This document shows positions 27,824 through 36,742 of a DNA stretch of 64,000 nucleotides, piece after piece; position 1 is the first letter of the stretch; every line of letters begins with the position of its first letter. Origin of the DNA: Haloarcula sp. DT43 (GTDB lineage: Archaea > Halobacteriota > Halobacteria > Halobacteriales > Haloarculaceae); assembly GCF_037078405.1 (NCBI RefSeq), contig NZ_JAYMGZ010000001.1, positions 1,178,001 through 1,242,000 of the forward strand, read 5' to 3'. Below the pieces are notes generated by a model that was not told the origin of the DNA, made no database searches, and saw only the letters and a list, made by a program, of their open reading frames with translations. Both the position numbers and the translations under genes were made by a program.

Positions 27824-28771
27824 ATGTTCACGAGGGTGTCGATTCCGACGCCGTTCCAGGTCGGGGCTGTCAACGCCTACATCGCCAGACGAACCATCGT
27901 CGACCCGGGACCCGACAGCGAGGAAGCGTGGTCGCGCCTGGTCGAGGCGCTCGAAGCCCGCGAACTCGCACCGGGCGACATCGAGCAGGTGCTCGTGACA
28001 CATCCCCATCCGGACCACTTCGGCATGGCGAACCGGTTCGCCGAGCAGGGCGCGCGCGTCCTCGCCAGCGAACCGGCGGCGGACATCATGCACGACTTCG
28101 CGGCGCAACTGCACGCCGAGCAGTCGTACTTCGCGGACTTCTTCGAGCGGTGTGGCGTCTCGCGCGAGACGGCCGAGACGGTCACGCAGTTGCCGGAGGC
28201 GTTCCTGCCCTACGCCCAGAGCGTCGACACCGACCGCGCGCTGGGTCCCGGTGACACCGTCACCGTCGACGACACCGAACTCGTCGTCGACAGCGTGCAG
28301 GGCCACTCCGCCGGCGAGATTATCTTCTCGTACGACGTCCAGGGCCGGCGGGAGGCGCTCGTCGGCGACAACGTGCTCGGCGACATCACGCCGAACCCGT
28401 TCCTCCAGCTCCCCGACGACAGCGGGATGCGTCCGCGGGTGTTGCCGGCGTTCAACGACTCCCTGCGGTGGCTCCGCGAGCAGGGTCACGACCGCTTTCT
28501 CACCGGCCACCGCGAGCCGGTCGAGTCCCCACAGGAACGCATCGACGCGATTCTCGACGAACACGACCGGCGCACTGCGGAGGTCGCCGACATCGTCGCC
28601 GGTGGCGCGACGACGCCAAGCGACGTGATGACGGCGCTGTTCGGCGACCTGCCGGCCACCGAGTACTTCGCCGGGATGAGCGAGGCCGTCGGGCACCTGG
28701 ACGTGCTCGAAGTCGACGGTTGCGTCGAAAAACGGTCAAGCGGCGGCGTGTTCGTCTACGAGTCGGCGTAG
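27824..28771 (+). CDS. Metallo-beta-lactamase-fold hydrolase
   Basis: The 315-residue product has the metal-binding motif THPHPDHFG (HxHxDH), a later VVDSVQGHSAGEIIFSYD with the third metal His, VGDNVLGDITPNP carrying the bridging Asp, and FLTGHREPVE for the last His. The last 80 residues look like a winged-helix substrate-binding domain (DRRTAEVADIVAGGATTPSDV). This is the arrangement of LACTB2/glyoxalase-II-like hydrolases acting on thioesters or nucleic acids; substrate unknown. The start at 27824 fits the family N terminus FTRVSIPTPFQVGAVNAYI. Confidence 0.88.
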   Translation: MFTRVSIPTPFQVGAVNAYIARRTIVDPGPDSEEAWSRLVEALEARELAPGDIEQVLVTHPHPDHFGMANRFAEQGARVLASEPAADIMHDFAAQLHAEQSYFADFFERCGVSRETAETVTQLPEAFLPYAQSVDTDRALGPGDTVTVDDTELVVDSVQGHSAGEIIFSYDVQGRREALVGDNVLGDITPNPFLQLPDDSGMRPRVLPAFNDSLRWLREQGHDRFLTGHREPVESPQERIDAILDEHDRRTAEVADIVAGGATTPSDVMTALFGDLPATEYFAGMSEAVGHLDVLEVDGCVEKRSSGGVFVYESA

Positions 28772-28778
28772 CCGCGAG

Positions 28779-30329
28779 TTACAGCAACTGCGCGGCCTGG
28801 AACGCGATTTCGGAGACGCGGTTGAAACCGGGGACGAGCAGCACCGTCACGATGGCGGCCCCCACCACGGCGGTGTACAGCCCCATCGGGTACGACTCGA
28901 TGGTCCGGTTGCCCGTCGGCTCCTCTATCCACATCGCCTTGACGACGCGGGAGTAGTAGAACAGGCTGAGCGCGCTGTTGATGATGAGCGCGGCGGCCAG
29001 CGACCACGCGCCGACGTTGAGCGTCGCCGAGAACAGGTAGAACTTCGAGAAGAACCCGCCGCCGATGGGCAGGCCTGCGAGGCTGAACAGGAACACCGTC
29101 ATCGCCGCGCAGGCGACCGGCGCTTCCCTGCCCAGGCCGTTGTAGTCCTCGAAGCGGCGGCCGACGCCCCAGTACTCGGCCAGCGCGATGAACAGGAACG
29201 CGCCCGTGTTCATGAAGCCGTAGACGAGCAGGTGGGACATCCCGGCGCTCAGGCTGAGGCTCAGCCCCTCGCCGGAGCCGGAGACGGCGGCGAGGCCGAT
29301 GAGGACGTAGCCGGCGTGGCCGACGCTGGAGTAGGCCAGCATCCGCTTGACCGTCTCCTGGGTCGCGGCGGCGAAGTTCCCGATGAACATCGTCGCGATG
29401 GCCAGTATCTGGAACGCCATCACCCAGTTTATCGCGCCACCGGCCGCAAGCAGGTCACCGATGGGGAAGGCGACGGCGAAGACGCGGAACGCCAGCACGA
29501 AGCCGGCGGCCTTCGACGCCGAGGAGAGGAACGCCGAAATCGGTGCCGGCGCGCCCTCGTAGGCATCGGGTGCCCAGAAGTGGAACGGCACGGAGGCGGT
29601 CTTGAACGCGACGCCGCCGATTATCATCAGGATGCCGACCCCGAGGACGGCCATCGGGACGGTCGGCTCACCGGACTGGGCCTGGACCGACCCGTCGACG
29701 ATGGTCTGGACGGTTCCGCTCGAAATGGCCGTCGCGACGCCGTCGAACCGGAGGACGCCCGTCGCGGCGTACACCAGCGAGATGCCGTAGGCCAGCACCG
29801 CAGACGACACCGCGCCGATGAGGAAGTACTTCAGCCCGGCCTCGACGCTGCCCTTGTTCTCCTTGAGGAAGGCGACCAGCGCGTAGGACGGCAGCGACAC
29901 CAGTTCCAGCGCGACGAAGGCCGACGCCAGGCCGTTGGCCGCGCTCAGGAGGCTCATCCCGGTCGCCGACAGCAGCACCAGCGCGAAGAACTCGGCCTGG
30001 TAGCTGTGTTCGGCGACGTAATCGTAGCTCGCGAGCACGACCAGCGTCGTGACGCTGCCGACGATCGCCATGAAGAACAGGGCCATCTGGTCGACGACGA
30101 GCTGGTTGTTGAACAGCGCGACGCCGGTGTCGTTGACCATCCCGGTCCCGGCGGTGATGAACCAGCCGGCGAACCCGAAGGAGAGCAGGGAGCCGACGAC
30201 CGAGATACCGGCCAGCGCCTTCGTGTTCGTCGTGTCCGGGTTGACCGAGTCAGACAGGAGCAACGCCAGGGCGGCGAGACCCAGCGAGAGCGCCGGGGCC
30301 AGCGCCATCCAGTCGGGAAGTGCGACCAT
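28779..30329 (-). CDS. nuoN: NADH dehydrogenase-like complex subunit N
   Basis: This is one of three antiporter-like proton-pumping membrane subunits of the haloarchaeal complex I. The 516-residue protein has about 14 transmembrane helices, with NuoN landmarks including SLPSYALVAFLKENKGSVEAGLKYFLIG and the proton-channel lysines in helices 7 and 12. It is the last gene of the nuo operon, starting directly after nuoM. Confidence 0.95.
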   Translation of the reverse strand: MVALPDWMALAPALSLGLAALALLLSDSVNPDTTNTKALAGISVVGSLLSFGFAGWFITAGTGMVNDTGVALFNNQLVVDQMALFFMAIVGSVTTLVVLASYDYVAEHSYQAEFFALVLLSATGMSLLSAANGLASAFVALELVSLPSYALVAFLKENKGSVEAGLKYFLIGAVSSAVLAYGISLVYAATGVLRFDGVATAISSGTVQTIVDGSVQAQSGEPTVPMAVLGVGILMIIGGVAFKTASVPFHFWAPDAYEGAPAPISAFLSSASKAAGFVLAFRVFAVAFPIGDLLAAGGAINWVMAFQILAIATMFIGNFAAATQETVKRMLAYSSVGHAGYVLIGLAAVSGSGEGLSLSLSAGMSHLLVYGFMNTGAFLFIALAEYWGVGRRFEDYNGLGREAPVACAAMTVFLFSLAGLPIGGGFFSKFYLFSATLNVGAWSLAAALIINSALSLFYYSRVVKAMWIEEPTGNRTIESYPMGLYTAVVGAAIVTVLLVPGFNRVSEIAFQAAQLL

Positions 30330-31865
30330 CTATGCACCACCTCCGATATCGAGAACCGGTGAAATCGAGTCCTGTATCATGGCGAAGGAGAGGTCCGGCG
30401 CGACGCCGAGTGCGATGACCAGCAGGAGCAACACGGCAAGCGGCGCGACGTCGTGGAACGCGGCCGGGCTGACCTCGTAGTCGGTCTCCAGGCTGAAGGT
30501 CCCGAACAGCGTGCGCTGCATGGCCCACAGCAGGTAGCCGGCGACGATGACGATGCCGAACATCGCAAGCGAGGTCAGCACCGGCGCGGCCCCGCCGAGC
30601 GTCGGCGCGTCGAACGAGCCCTGGAAGATGAAGTACTCCCCGGCGAAGCCGGCCATCAGCGGCAGGCCCATGTAGCCGAAGGCGGCGGCAACGAAGATGC
30701 CGACCGTCCAGGGCATGCGGTCCGCGAGGCCGGACATGTCGCCGACCATCCGCGTGTGCGTCGTGTTGTAGATGACGCCGACGGTCATGAACATCAGCCC
30801 CGAGATGAGGCCGTGTGCTATCATCTGGAAGGTCGCCCCGCCCATGCCGTAGGGCGTGAACGCGACCAGCCCCAGGATGACGTACCCCATCGACGAGATG
30901 GAGGAGTAGGCGACGATGCGCTTGAGGTCACGCTGGGCCAGCGCGAGCATCGCGCCGTAGATGACGCTGACGACACCGACGATGGCCAGCGGCACCGCGA
31001 GCGCCCGCGCCGTGTCCGCGAGCATCGTGAAGTTGAACCGCAGCAGCGCGTAGGTCCCCATCTTCAGGAGGACGCCGGCCAGCATGACCGACACCGGCGT
31101 CGGGGCCTCGACGTGTGCGTCGGGCAGCCACGTGTGCAGCGGGAAGACTGGCACCTTCACCGCGAACCCGAAGAACATCAGGATAAAGGAGATGGTCATC
31201 AGGTTGACGCCGGCGATGGTCGGCAGGCCGCTGGCGGTCCGGAACGCCTCGGCCATCGCGGGCAGGGACAGCGACGTGAGGTCGGTGCTGAACACGAGCG
31301 CGAATAGGCCCGCGAACATTATCAGCGACGCCACGTTCGTGTACACGAAGAACTTGATGGCGGCGTACTTCCGACGCGGGCCGCCCCAGACGCCGATGAG
31401 CAGGTACATCGGGATGAGCACGCCCTCCCAGAAGACGAACCACAGGAAGAAGTCGAGCGCCGAGAACACGCCGATGAGGCTCACCTCCATGAACAGCATT
31501 AGCCCGTAGAACTGGGACTGGCGCTCGTCGATGGGCGTCCACGCCGAGACGATGGCGAGCGTCGTCAGAACCGTCGTCAGCGCGAGCAGCGGCATGCTGA
31601 TGCCGTCGAGGCCGACGTAGTACGACACCTGCAGTTCACCCAGCGTGAGCCAGGGAATCTGCTGGCCGAACGCGATGTCGGCCGGCGACAGCAGGGCGTT
31701 GCCCGTGCCGCCGTACTGCGTGAGGTACACCCAGTACATGTAGAGGCTGCCGACGGCCGGAATCGCGCTGATGCCGGCCGCGAGCTTCCCGGCGTACCGG
31801 TCGGGCGAGAGGAACACGAGCCCGGTTCCCAGCAGGGTCACGAGCAGGAGTGCGGCGACCCACAT
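30330..31865 (-). CDS. nuoM: NADH dehydrogenase-like complex subunit M
   Basis: This 511-residue antiporter-like subunit of complex I has about 14 transmembrane helices, the conserved FWEGVLIPMYLLIGVWGG and the FPLHTWLPDAHVEAPTPVSV motif typical of NuoM. The stop of nuoM and start of nuoN are adjacent, consistent with translational coupling. Confidence 0.96.
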   Translation of the reverse strand: MWVAALLLVTLLGTGLVFLSPDRYAGKLAAGISAIPAVGSLYMYWVYLTQYGGTGNALLSPADIAFGQQIPWLTLGELQVSYYVGLDGISMPLLALTTVLTTLAIVSAWTPIDERQSQFYGLMLFMEVSLIGVFSALDFFLWFVFWEGVLIPMYLLIGVWGGPRRKYAAIKFFVYTNVASLIMFAGLFALVFSTDLTSLSLPAMAEAFRTASGLPTIAGVNLMTISFILMFFGFAVKVPVFPLHTWLPDAHVEAPTPVSVMLAGVLLKMGTYALLRFNFTMLADTARALAVPLAIVGVVSVIYGAMLALAQRDLKRIVAYSSISSMGYVILGLVAFTPYGMGGATFQMIAHGLISGLMFMTVGVIYNTTHTRMVGDMSGLADRMPWTVGIFVAAAFGYMGLPLMAGFAGEYFIFQGSFDAPTLGGAAPVLTSLAMFGIVIVAGYLLWAMQRTLFGTFSLETDYEVSPAAFHDVAPLAVLLLLVIALGVAPDLSFAMIQDSISPVLDIGGGA

Positions 31866-33962
31866 CTAGAACCACCCTCCCATGACGCCGAAGGCGGCAA
31901 GCAAGAGCACGAGCCCGAGCGTCAGCAGCGCCGCGTAGTTGCTGACGACGCCGGACTGGATGCGTCGGATGCGGCTGCCGCCGAACAGGCTCACGCTGGA
32001 GACGCCGTTGACGACACCGTCGACGACGCCCTGGTCGAACTTGTTCATCGCACGGGCGAGCGGGTAGGTGACACCCGTCGCGAGCCACACCTGATATTCG
32101 TCCTGGTAGTAGTTGTGCATGAGTAGCGTCTTCAGACCGCCGAGCTTGTCGGTATGCTCAACCGGGTCGGCACCGGCATAGAGGCTCCGCGCGAAGAGCA
32201 CGCCGGCGAGTGCCAGCCCGAGCGAGACGCCCGCCGAGACCAGCAGCGTGCCGGTTTCACCGCCCAGCGGGTAGGCCGGGTCGACGTGGGGCACGTTGTG
32301 GAGCAGTTCCTCGTAGTGGTGCAGGTCCGTCGAGAGGAGCGCGGGCCAGCCGCCCTCCTCCGGACCGGTCAGCCACTTGTGGAGGTAGTCGATGGGTGCG
32401 CCGGTGAGCTTCGCGACCGGGGCCATGTTGATGAACCCGATGGTCGTAGCGAGGATACCGAGCACCGTCAGCGGCCCCTTGACGTTCCAGCGGACGGGCA
32501 CGGGGTCCCGTGCCGTGTCCGAGCGCGCGTCGCCGTGGAAGGTCAGGTAGACCATCCGGAAGGTGTAGAAGCCGGTGAAGAACACGGCCAGCAGCCCCAT
32601 CGCGTACGCGAGGAGGTAGGCCGTCCCGAGGCCACCCTCGGTACCGAACCCGTGGATGAGCGCCTCGTACAGCACTTCGTCTTTCGACCAGAAGCCGGCG
32701 AAGGGAACGATGCCGGCGAGCGCCAGCGACCCGGCGAGGAACGTCCAGTAGGTCACCGGCATCCGGTCTTTCAGGCCGCCCATGTCCCACATGTTCTCGT
32801 TGTGGTGCATGGCGATGATGACCGACCCCGCGCCGAGGAACAGCAGCGCCTTGAACACGGCGTGAGTAGTCAGGTGGAAGACCGCGGCGATGTAGCCGCC
32901 CGACCCCAGCGCGAGCATCATGTACCCGTACTGGGAGATGGTGGAGTAGGCGAGCACCTGCTTGATTTCCTGTTTCACGAGCCCCATCGTCGCCGCGAAC
33001 AGGGCCGTGAAGCCGCCCACGAGCGCGATGACCGCGAGCGCCGTCGGCGAGATGGCGTAGAAGCCGTACATCCGCGCGACGAGGTAGACGCCGGCCGCGA
33101 CCATCGTCGCCGCGTGGATGAGCGCGGAGACGGGCGTCGGACCTTCCATCGCGTCCGGGAGCCAGGTGTGCAGCGGGAACTGGGCGGACTTGCCGATGAC
33201 GCCGCCCAGCACGAGCAGGCCAAGCACCGTGAACCAGGCCTGCGCGCCCATGCCGACCGTCTCCAGCATCGCGATGCCTTCGGTCTCGCCGTCGACGACG
33301 GCGTGTTCGGCCAGCATCGGGAAGCTCTCGGCGACCACCTCGCCCCCCTGCGTTATCGGGGCGAACAGGCCGGTCCCGAAGGTGGCGAAGATGCCGACGA
33401 CGCCGATGAGGAAGAAGTAGTCACCGAAGCGGGTGACCAGGAACGCCTTCTTGGCGGCGCTGGGCGGGCCGTCCTCGCGGAACCAGAAGCCGATGAGCAG
33501 GTACGAACACAGGCCCACAAGCTCGAAGAACATGAACGCCATCAGGAGGTTGTTGGCGACGACGAACCCGAGCATGCTCGCCGTGAACAGGCCGAGGCCG
33601 GCGTAGTACCGGGGGAGCCCGGTCTCGCCCTCGTCGTTCATGTATCCAAGCGAGAAGATGTGGACGAGGAACGAGATGAGACAGACGATAAGCAGCATGA
33701 GCGCCGACAGCGGGTCCAACAGGAGACCGAAGTTCAGTCGGAGCGACTCGACGCTCGCGGTCCACGTGTACAGTATCTCGTTGTGGACGTCGCCGCCAGC
33801 CACCGTCAGCGCGACCCATATCGACAGCAGGAGCGATCCGCCCGTCGCGGTAATCCCGGCGAGCGCGCCGCCTTTCGGCATGCGCTCGCCGGCGAACAGC
33901 GCGACGAGGAACGATACGAACGGCAGCAGGACAATCGCCGGAGCGTATGTGAATGCAGCCAT
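31866..33962 (-). CDS. nuoL: NADH dehydrogenase-like complex subunit L
   Basis: The 698-residue subunit is the distal proton pump with its long lateral helix. It has FFELVGLCSYLLIGFW, the FPLHTWLPDAMEGPTPVSALIHAATMV region (read in two parts) and the C-terminal extension expected of NuoL. It begins 3 bases after nuoK and abuts nuoM. Confidence 0.96.
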   Translation of the reverse strand: MAAFTYAPAIVLLPFVSFLVALFAGERMPKGGALAGITATGGSLLLSIWVALTVAGGDVHNEILYTWTASVESLRLNFGLLLDPLSALMLLIVCLISFLVHIFSLGYMNDEGETGLPRYYAGLGLFTASMLGFVVANNLLMAFMFFELVGLCSYLLIGFWFREDGPPSAAKKAFLVTRFGDYFFLIGVVGIFATFGTGLFAPITQGGEVVAESFPMLAEHAVVDGETEGIAMLETVGMGAQAWFTVLGLLVLGGVIGKSAQFPLHTWLPDAMEGPTPVSALIHAATMVAAGVYLVARMYGFYAISPTALAVIALVGGFTALFAATMGLVKQEIKQVLAYSTISQYGYMMLALGSGGYIAAVFHLTTHAVFKALLFLGAGSVIIAMHHNENMWDMGGLKDRMPVTYWTFLAGSLALAGIVPFAGFWSKDEVLYEALIHGFGTEGGLGTAYLLAYAMGLLAVFFTGFYTFRMVYLTFHGDARSDTARDPVPVRWNVKGPLTVLGILATTIGFINMAPVAKLTGAPIDYLHKWLTGPEEGGWPALLSTDLHHYEELLHNVPHVDPAYPLGGETGTLLVSAGVSLGLALAGVLFARSLYAGADPVEHTDKLGGLKTLLMHNYYQDEYQVWLATGVTYPLARAMNKFDQGVVDGVVNGVSSVSLFGGSRIRRIQSGVVSNYAALLTLGLVLLLAAFGVMGGWF

Positions 33963-33965
33963 CTG

Positions 33966-34268
33966 TTACCACCTCATCGTCGTCGCCTTCGTCACGTCCA
34001 CGTCTGTGAAGTTGCGGTACAGGACCAGGATGATGCCGATGCCGATGGCGACCTCGGCGGCGGCGAGCGCCATCCCGAACAGCGCGAACACCTGGCCGGT
34101 GAGGTTCCCGTGTTGCAGCGAGAACGCGACGAGGTTGATGTTCGCAGCGTTCAGCATCAGCTCGACGGACATCAGGAAGACGAGCGCGTTCCGCCGGGTG
34201 AGGATGCCGAACAGGCCGATACAGAACACGGCCGCCGAAAGCAGGAGGTACGTCTCGGCCGGAATCAC
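33966..34268 (-). CDS. nuoK: NADH dehydrogenase-like complex subunit K
   Basis: This 100-residue membrane subunit has three transmembrane helices. The sequence [17 protein letters not shown] contains the two buried glutamates' first (Glu in VELMLNA) needed for proton transfer, with the second in [14 protein letters not shown]. It overlaps nuoJ2 by 4 bases. Confidence 0.96.
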   Translation of the reverse strand: MIPAETYLLLSAAVFCIGLFGILTRRNALVFLMSVELMLNAANINLVAFSLQHGNLTGQVFALFGMALAAAEVAIGIGIILVLYRNFTDVDVTKATTMRW

Positions 34269-34663
34269 GCGTCCTCACCCCCCTGGCCGCCGTCGGCGGC
34301 AACGGCCACGTCCTCATCCTCCGTCGTCTCCACGCCGAGTGTCACCGACTCGCCGGCGACTTCCCGCCGGGCGAGCATGACGGCCCCGACGAGTGCGGCC
34401 ACCAGCACGATGTCGATAATCTCGAAGACGATGAGGAAGCCCTCGCCGGGGACGGCCGTCTCGCCTTCGTCCATTATCGCGCCCGGGGCGATGTCGAACA
34501 GCGCCGCCCCGAGGCTCTTGGTTATCGCCGCCCCTTCGCCGAAGCCCGCCGGGGCGGGAAACGAGACGCCGATAAACACGGCCCCGAGGACGACGAACAG
34601 GCCAACAGCGGCTAGTCCCGCGACGAAACTCCCCTCGGTCTGTAGTTCGGGCTTTGTAGTCAT
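34265..34663 (-). CDS. nuoJ2: NADH dehydrogenase-like complex subunit J, C-terminal half
   Basis: In haloarchaea the NuoJ protein is split in two. This 132-residue part has two transmembrane segments, one near the N terminus ([20 protein letters not shown]) and one at [21 protein letters not shown], then an acidic tail. It overlaps both neighbours by 4 bases, so expression of J1, J2 and K is tightly coupled. Confidence 0.92.
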   Translation of the reverse strand: MTTKPELQTEGSFVAGLAAVGLFVVLGAVFIGVSFPAPAGFGEGAAITKSLGAALFDIAPGAIMDEGETAVPGEGFLIVFEIIDIVLVAALVGAVMLARREVAGESVTLGVETTEDEDVAVAADGGQGGEDA

Positions 34664-34929
34664 GGTGCCACCTCTATCACCGACTCGTCCTCACGAGTCA
34701 GCATCACCGCGAAGGTGATGAGGACGAGGACGCCGCCGACGTACACCAGGATTTGCATGGTTGCGACGAACGCCGCCTGGTTCATGACGTAGAACACTGC
34801 GACGCTGACCAGTGACACGCCCAGTAACAGCGCCGAGTGCCAGACGTCCCGGACTAACACGACGCCCGCAGCGCTGCCCACCGTTACCATAGCGAACAGC
34901 GCGAACGCGATTGACTCTGCCAGTGCCAT
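34660..34929 (-). CDS. nuoJ1: NADH dehydrogenase-like complex subunit J, N-terminal half
   Basis: The 89-residue product carries the first three NuoJ helices, including VFYVMNQAAFVATMQILVYVGGVLVLI (read in parts), which is the conserved NuoJ core, and ends in an acidic tail. The start at 34929 (MALAESIAFALF) is preferred over longer readings because hydrophobic helix 1 begins there. Confidence 0.93.
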   Translation of the reverse strand: MALAESIAFALFAMVTVGSAAGVVLVRDVWHSALLLGVSLVSVAVFYVMNQAAFVATMQILVYVGGVLVLITFAVMLTREDESVIEVAP

Positions 34930-35193
34930 CTTACTTGGAGACTCTTTGCGGCGTCCCTTTGAAGATTCCTCTTTCGTCTCGCCAGTAGAGCCACTGTTTG
35001 CCGGTATGACCCCCCAGATTTCGGGGGCACTCCCGCTGCATGGACGACCCCCTACCAAAATAGGCGGTGTTCTTGCCGGGAGAACGGTCACACAGGCCTC
35101 GAACCGTGAGCTGCGAAGGTACCTGGCCGTCGGTCGGGAACGACTGTCCGGAACGGCCACACGTCAGAGAACAACCGGAAAGCGCGCGAGACG
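34930..35193. other. 264-bp spacer inside the nuo operon, between nuoI and nuoJ1
   Basis: All other nuo genes overlap or lie within 50 bases of each other, but here 264 bases separate nuoI from nuoJ1. No ORF is convincing on either strand. On the minus strand it has a TATA-like CCTATTTTGG (about 35055-35064) that could start a second transcript for nuoJ-N, and a G/C-rich imperfect inverted repeat around 35015-35050 (CCCCCCAGATTTCGGGGG). Confidence 0.5.
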
Positions 35194-35655
35194 TTACTGG
35201 TAGTCGACTTCGCCGTCGCCCTCGCCGATCCACGCGCCCCGGTCCGGTTCGCGGGACTCCAGCGGGTCGATGTCCTTGTACCACGGCACGTTCTTGAGCT
35301 GTTCCTTGTCGTAGGCGAACTCGTCTTTCGTGTCCGCGGTGAACTCGAAGTTCTGGGTCAGCAGGATGGCGTCGGTCGGACAGACCTCCTCGCACAGCCG
35401 GCAGTAGATACACTGGCCGATGTGGAGGTTGTACTGCTCGCCGTTGCGCTGCTCGTCCATCACGATCTGGATGGTGTTGTTCGGGCAGACGTTCTCACAC
35501 TGCCGACACCAGATACACCGCTCCTGGCTCCACTTGTGGACGCCGCGGAAGCGGGGGCTCACCTCGGGGGCGACGTCCGGGTACTCCACCGTGAACGTCT
35601 CCCCGTCGAGGGCGTGTTTCATCGTCGTCGCCATTGATTTCAGGATTCCTATCAT
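35194..35655 (-). CDS. nuoI: NADH dehydrogenase-like complex subunit I (2x[4Fe-4S])
   Basis: The 153-residue ferredoxin-like subunit carries two cluster motifs, CIWCRQCENVCP and CIYCRLCEEVCP, that carry electrons through the peripheral arm towards NuoB. An ATG within the first eight residues (MATTMKHALDGE) could also be the start. Confidence 0.95.
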   Translation of the reverse strand: MIGILKSMATTMKHALDGETFTVEYPDVAPEVSPRFRGVHKWSQERCIWCRQCENVCPNNTIQIVMDEQRNGEQYNLHIGQCIYCRLCEEVCPTDAILLTQNFEFTADTKDEFAYDKEQLKNVPWYKDIDPLESREPDRGAWIGEGDGEVDYQ

Positions 35656-35701
35656 GACAGGTCACCTCCGGTCGCTCGTGGGTCGATACGTGTGGCCGTC
35701 A

Positions 35702-36742
35702 TTAGACGGTCACCCCGACGATGACCGCGGTCAACAGCAGGTTCGCAAGCGAGAGCACCAGCATCCCCTTCCAGCCGATTTCGATGAGCTGGTCGATACG
35801 GACGCGGGGCACCGCCGAGCGGGCCCACTGCGTGAACAGGAAGACGCCCCATATCTTGATCATGAACCACACGATGCCCGGCAGGACCGGGCCGGCCGGC
35901 CCGCCGAGGAAGATGGTGGCGATGATGGCCCCGCCCAGGAAGATGTGGATGAACTCCCCGAGGTAGACGAGCACGAAGTACACCGAGGAGTACTCGGTCT
36001 GGTACCCGGCGACGATTTCGGTCGGCGCTTCAGGGATGTCGAAGGGGTTGCGGCCGACCTCCGCGAGGTTCGCTATCATGAAGAGGACGAACGCGAAGGG
36101 GTTCACGAACGCGTACCACGACGGCAGCGGGCCGACCAGCGACTGCTGCTGGGCCGCGACGATCTCGCTCATCTGGAGCGAGCCGGCGAAGATGACGACC
36201 GACGCGCCCGTCAGGATGAGCGGAATCTCGTAGGCGAGGTTCTGCGCGACCGCGCGCAGCCCGCCGAGGAACGAGTACTTGTTGTTCGACGCGTAGCCGG
36301 CCATCACGAGACCGACGGAGGCCATCGAGGCCGTCGCGAACACGTACGCCAGGCCGACCTCGGGGTCGGCGAGCTGGATGCCGTTCCCCATCGGGATGAC
36401 GGCGAACCCGAGCAAGGCGGTGCTGGCGATGACCAGCGGCGCGAGGTCCCACGCCGGCCGGTCGACGCCTTCGGGAACGATGAGTTCCTTCGACAGCAGG
36501 CGGACGGCGTCGGCCACGATGATGAACAGCCCGTACGGACCGATACGGTCGACGGCGATGCGGTCGGTGAACGCGGCGGTTATCTTCCGCTTTGCCCACG
36601 GACCGGCAAGCGCCGTGTTCGTCATCATGAGCGTCCCGATGAGCCCCGCGCCGACGAGGCTCATCACTATCATCACGGCCGTGCTGTTGGGGTCGAGTCC
36701 CAGCAGGTTCGCGAGCGTCTCGGGCAACGGCGCCGACTGCAT
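35702..36742 (-). CDS. nuoH: NADH dehydrogenase-like complex subunit H
   Basis: This 346-residue membrane subunit lies at the quinone site. It has about eight helices and family segments including AKRKITAAFTDRIAVDRIGPYG and GRNPFDIPEAPTEIVAGYQTEY (read in two parts), with the acidic loop facing the quinone channel. Its start overlaps the stop of nuoCD by 1 base. Confidence 0.96.
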   Translation of the reverse strand: MQSAPLPETLANLLGLDPNSTAVMIVMSLVGAGLIGTLMMTNTALAGPWAKRKITAAFTDRIAVDRIGPYGLFIIVADAVRLLSKELIVPEGVDRPAWDLAPLVIASTALLGFAVIPMGNGIQLADPEVGLAYVFATASMASVGLVMAGYASNNKYSFLGGLRAVAQNLAYEIPLILTGASVVIFAGSLQMSEIVAAQQQSLVGPLPSWYAFVNPFAFVLFMIANLAEVGRNPFDIPEAPTEIVAGYQTEYSSVYFVLVYLGEFIHIFLGGAIIATIFLGGPAGPVLPGIVWFMIKIWGVFLFTQWARSAVPRVRIDQLIEIGWKGMLVLSLANLLLTAVIVGVTV

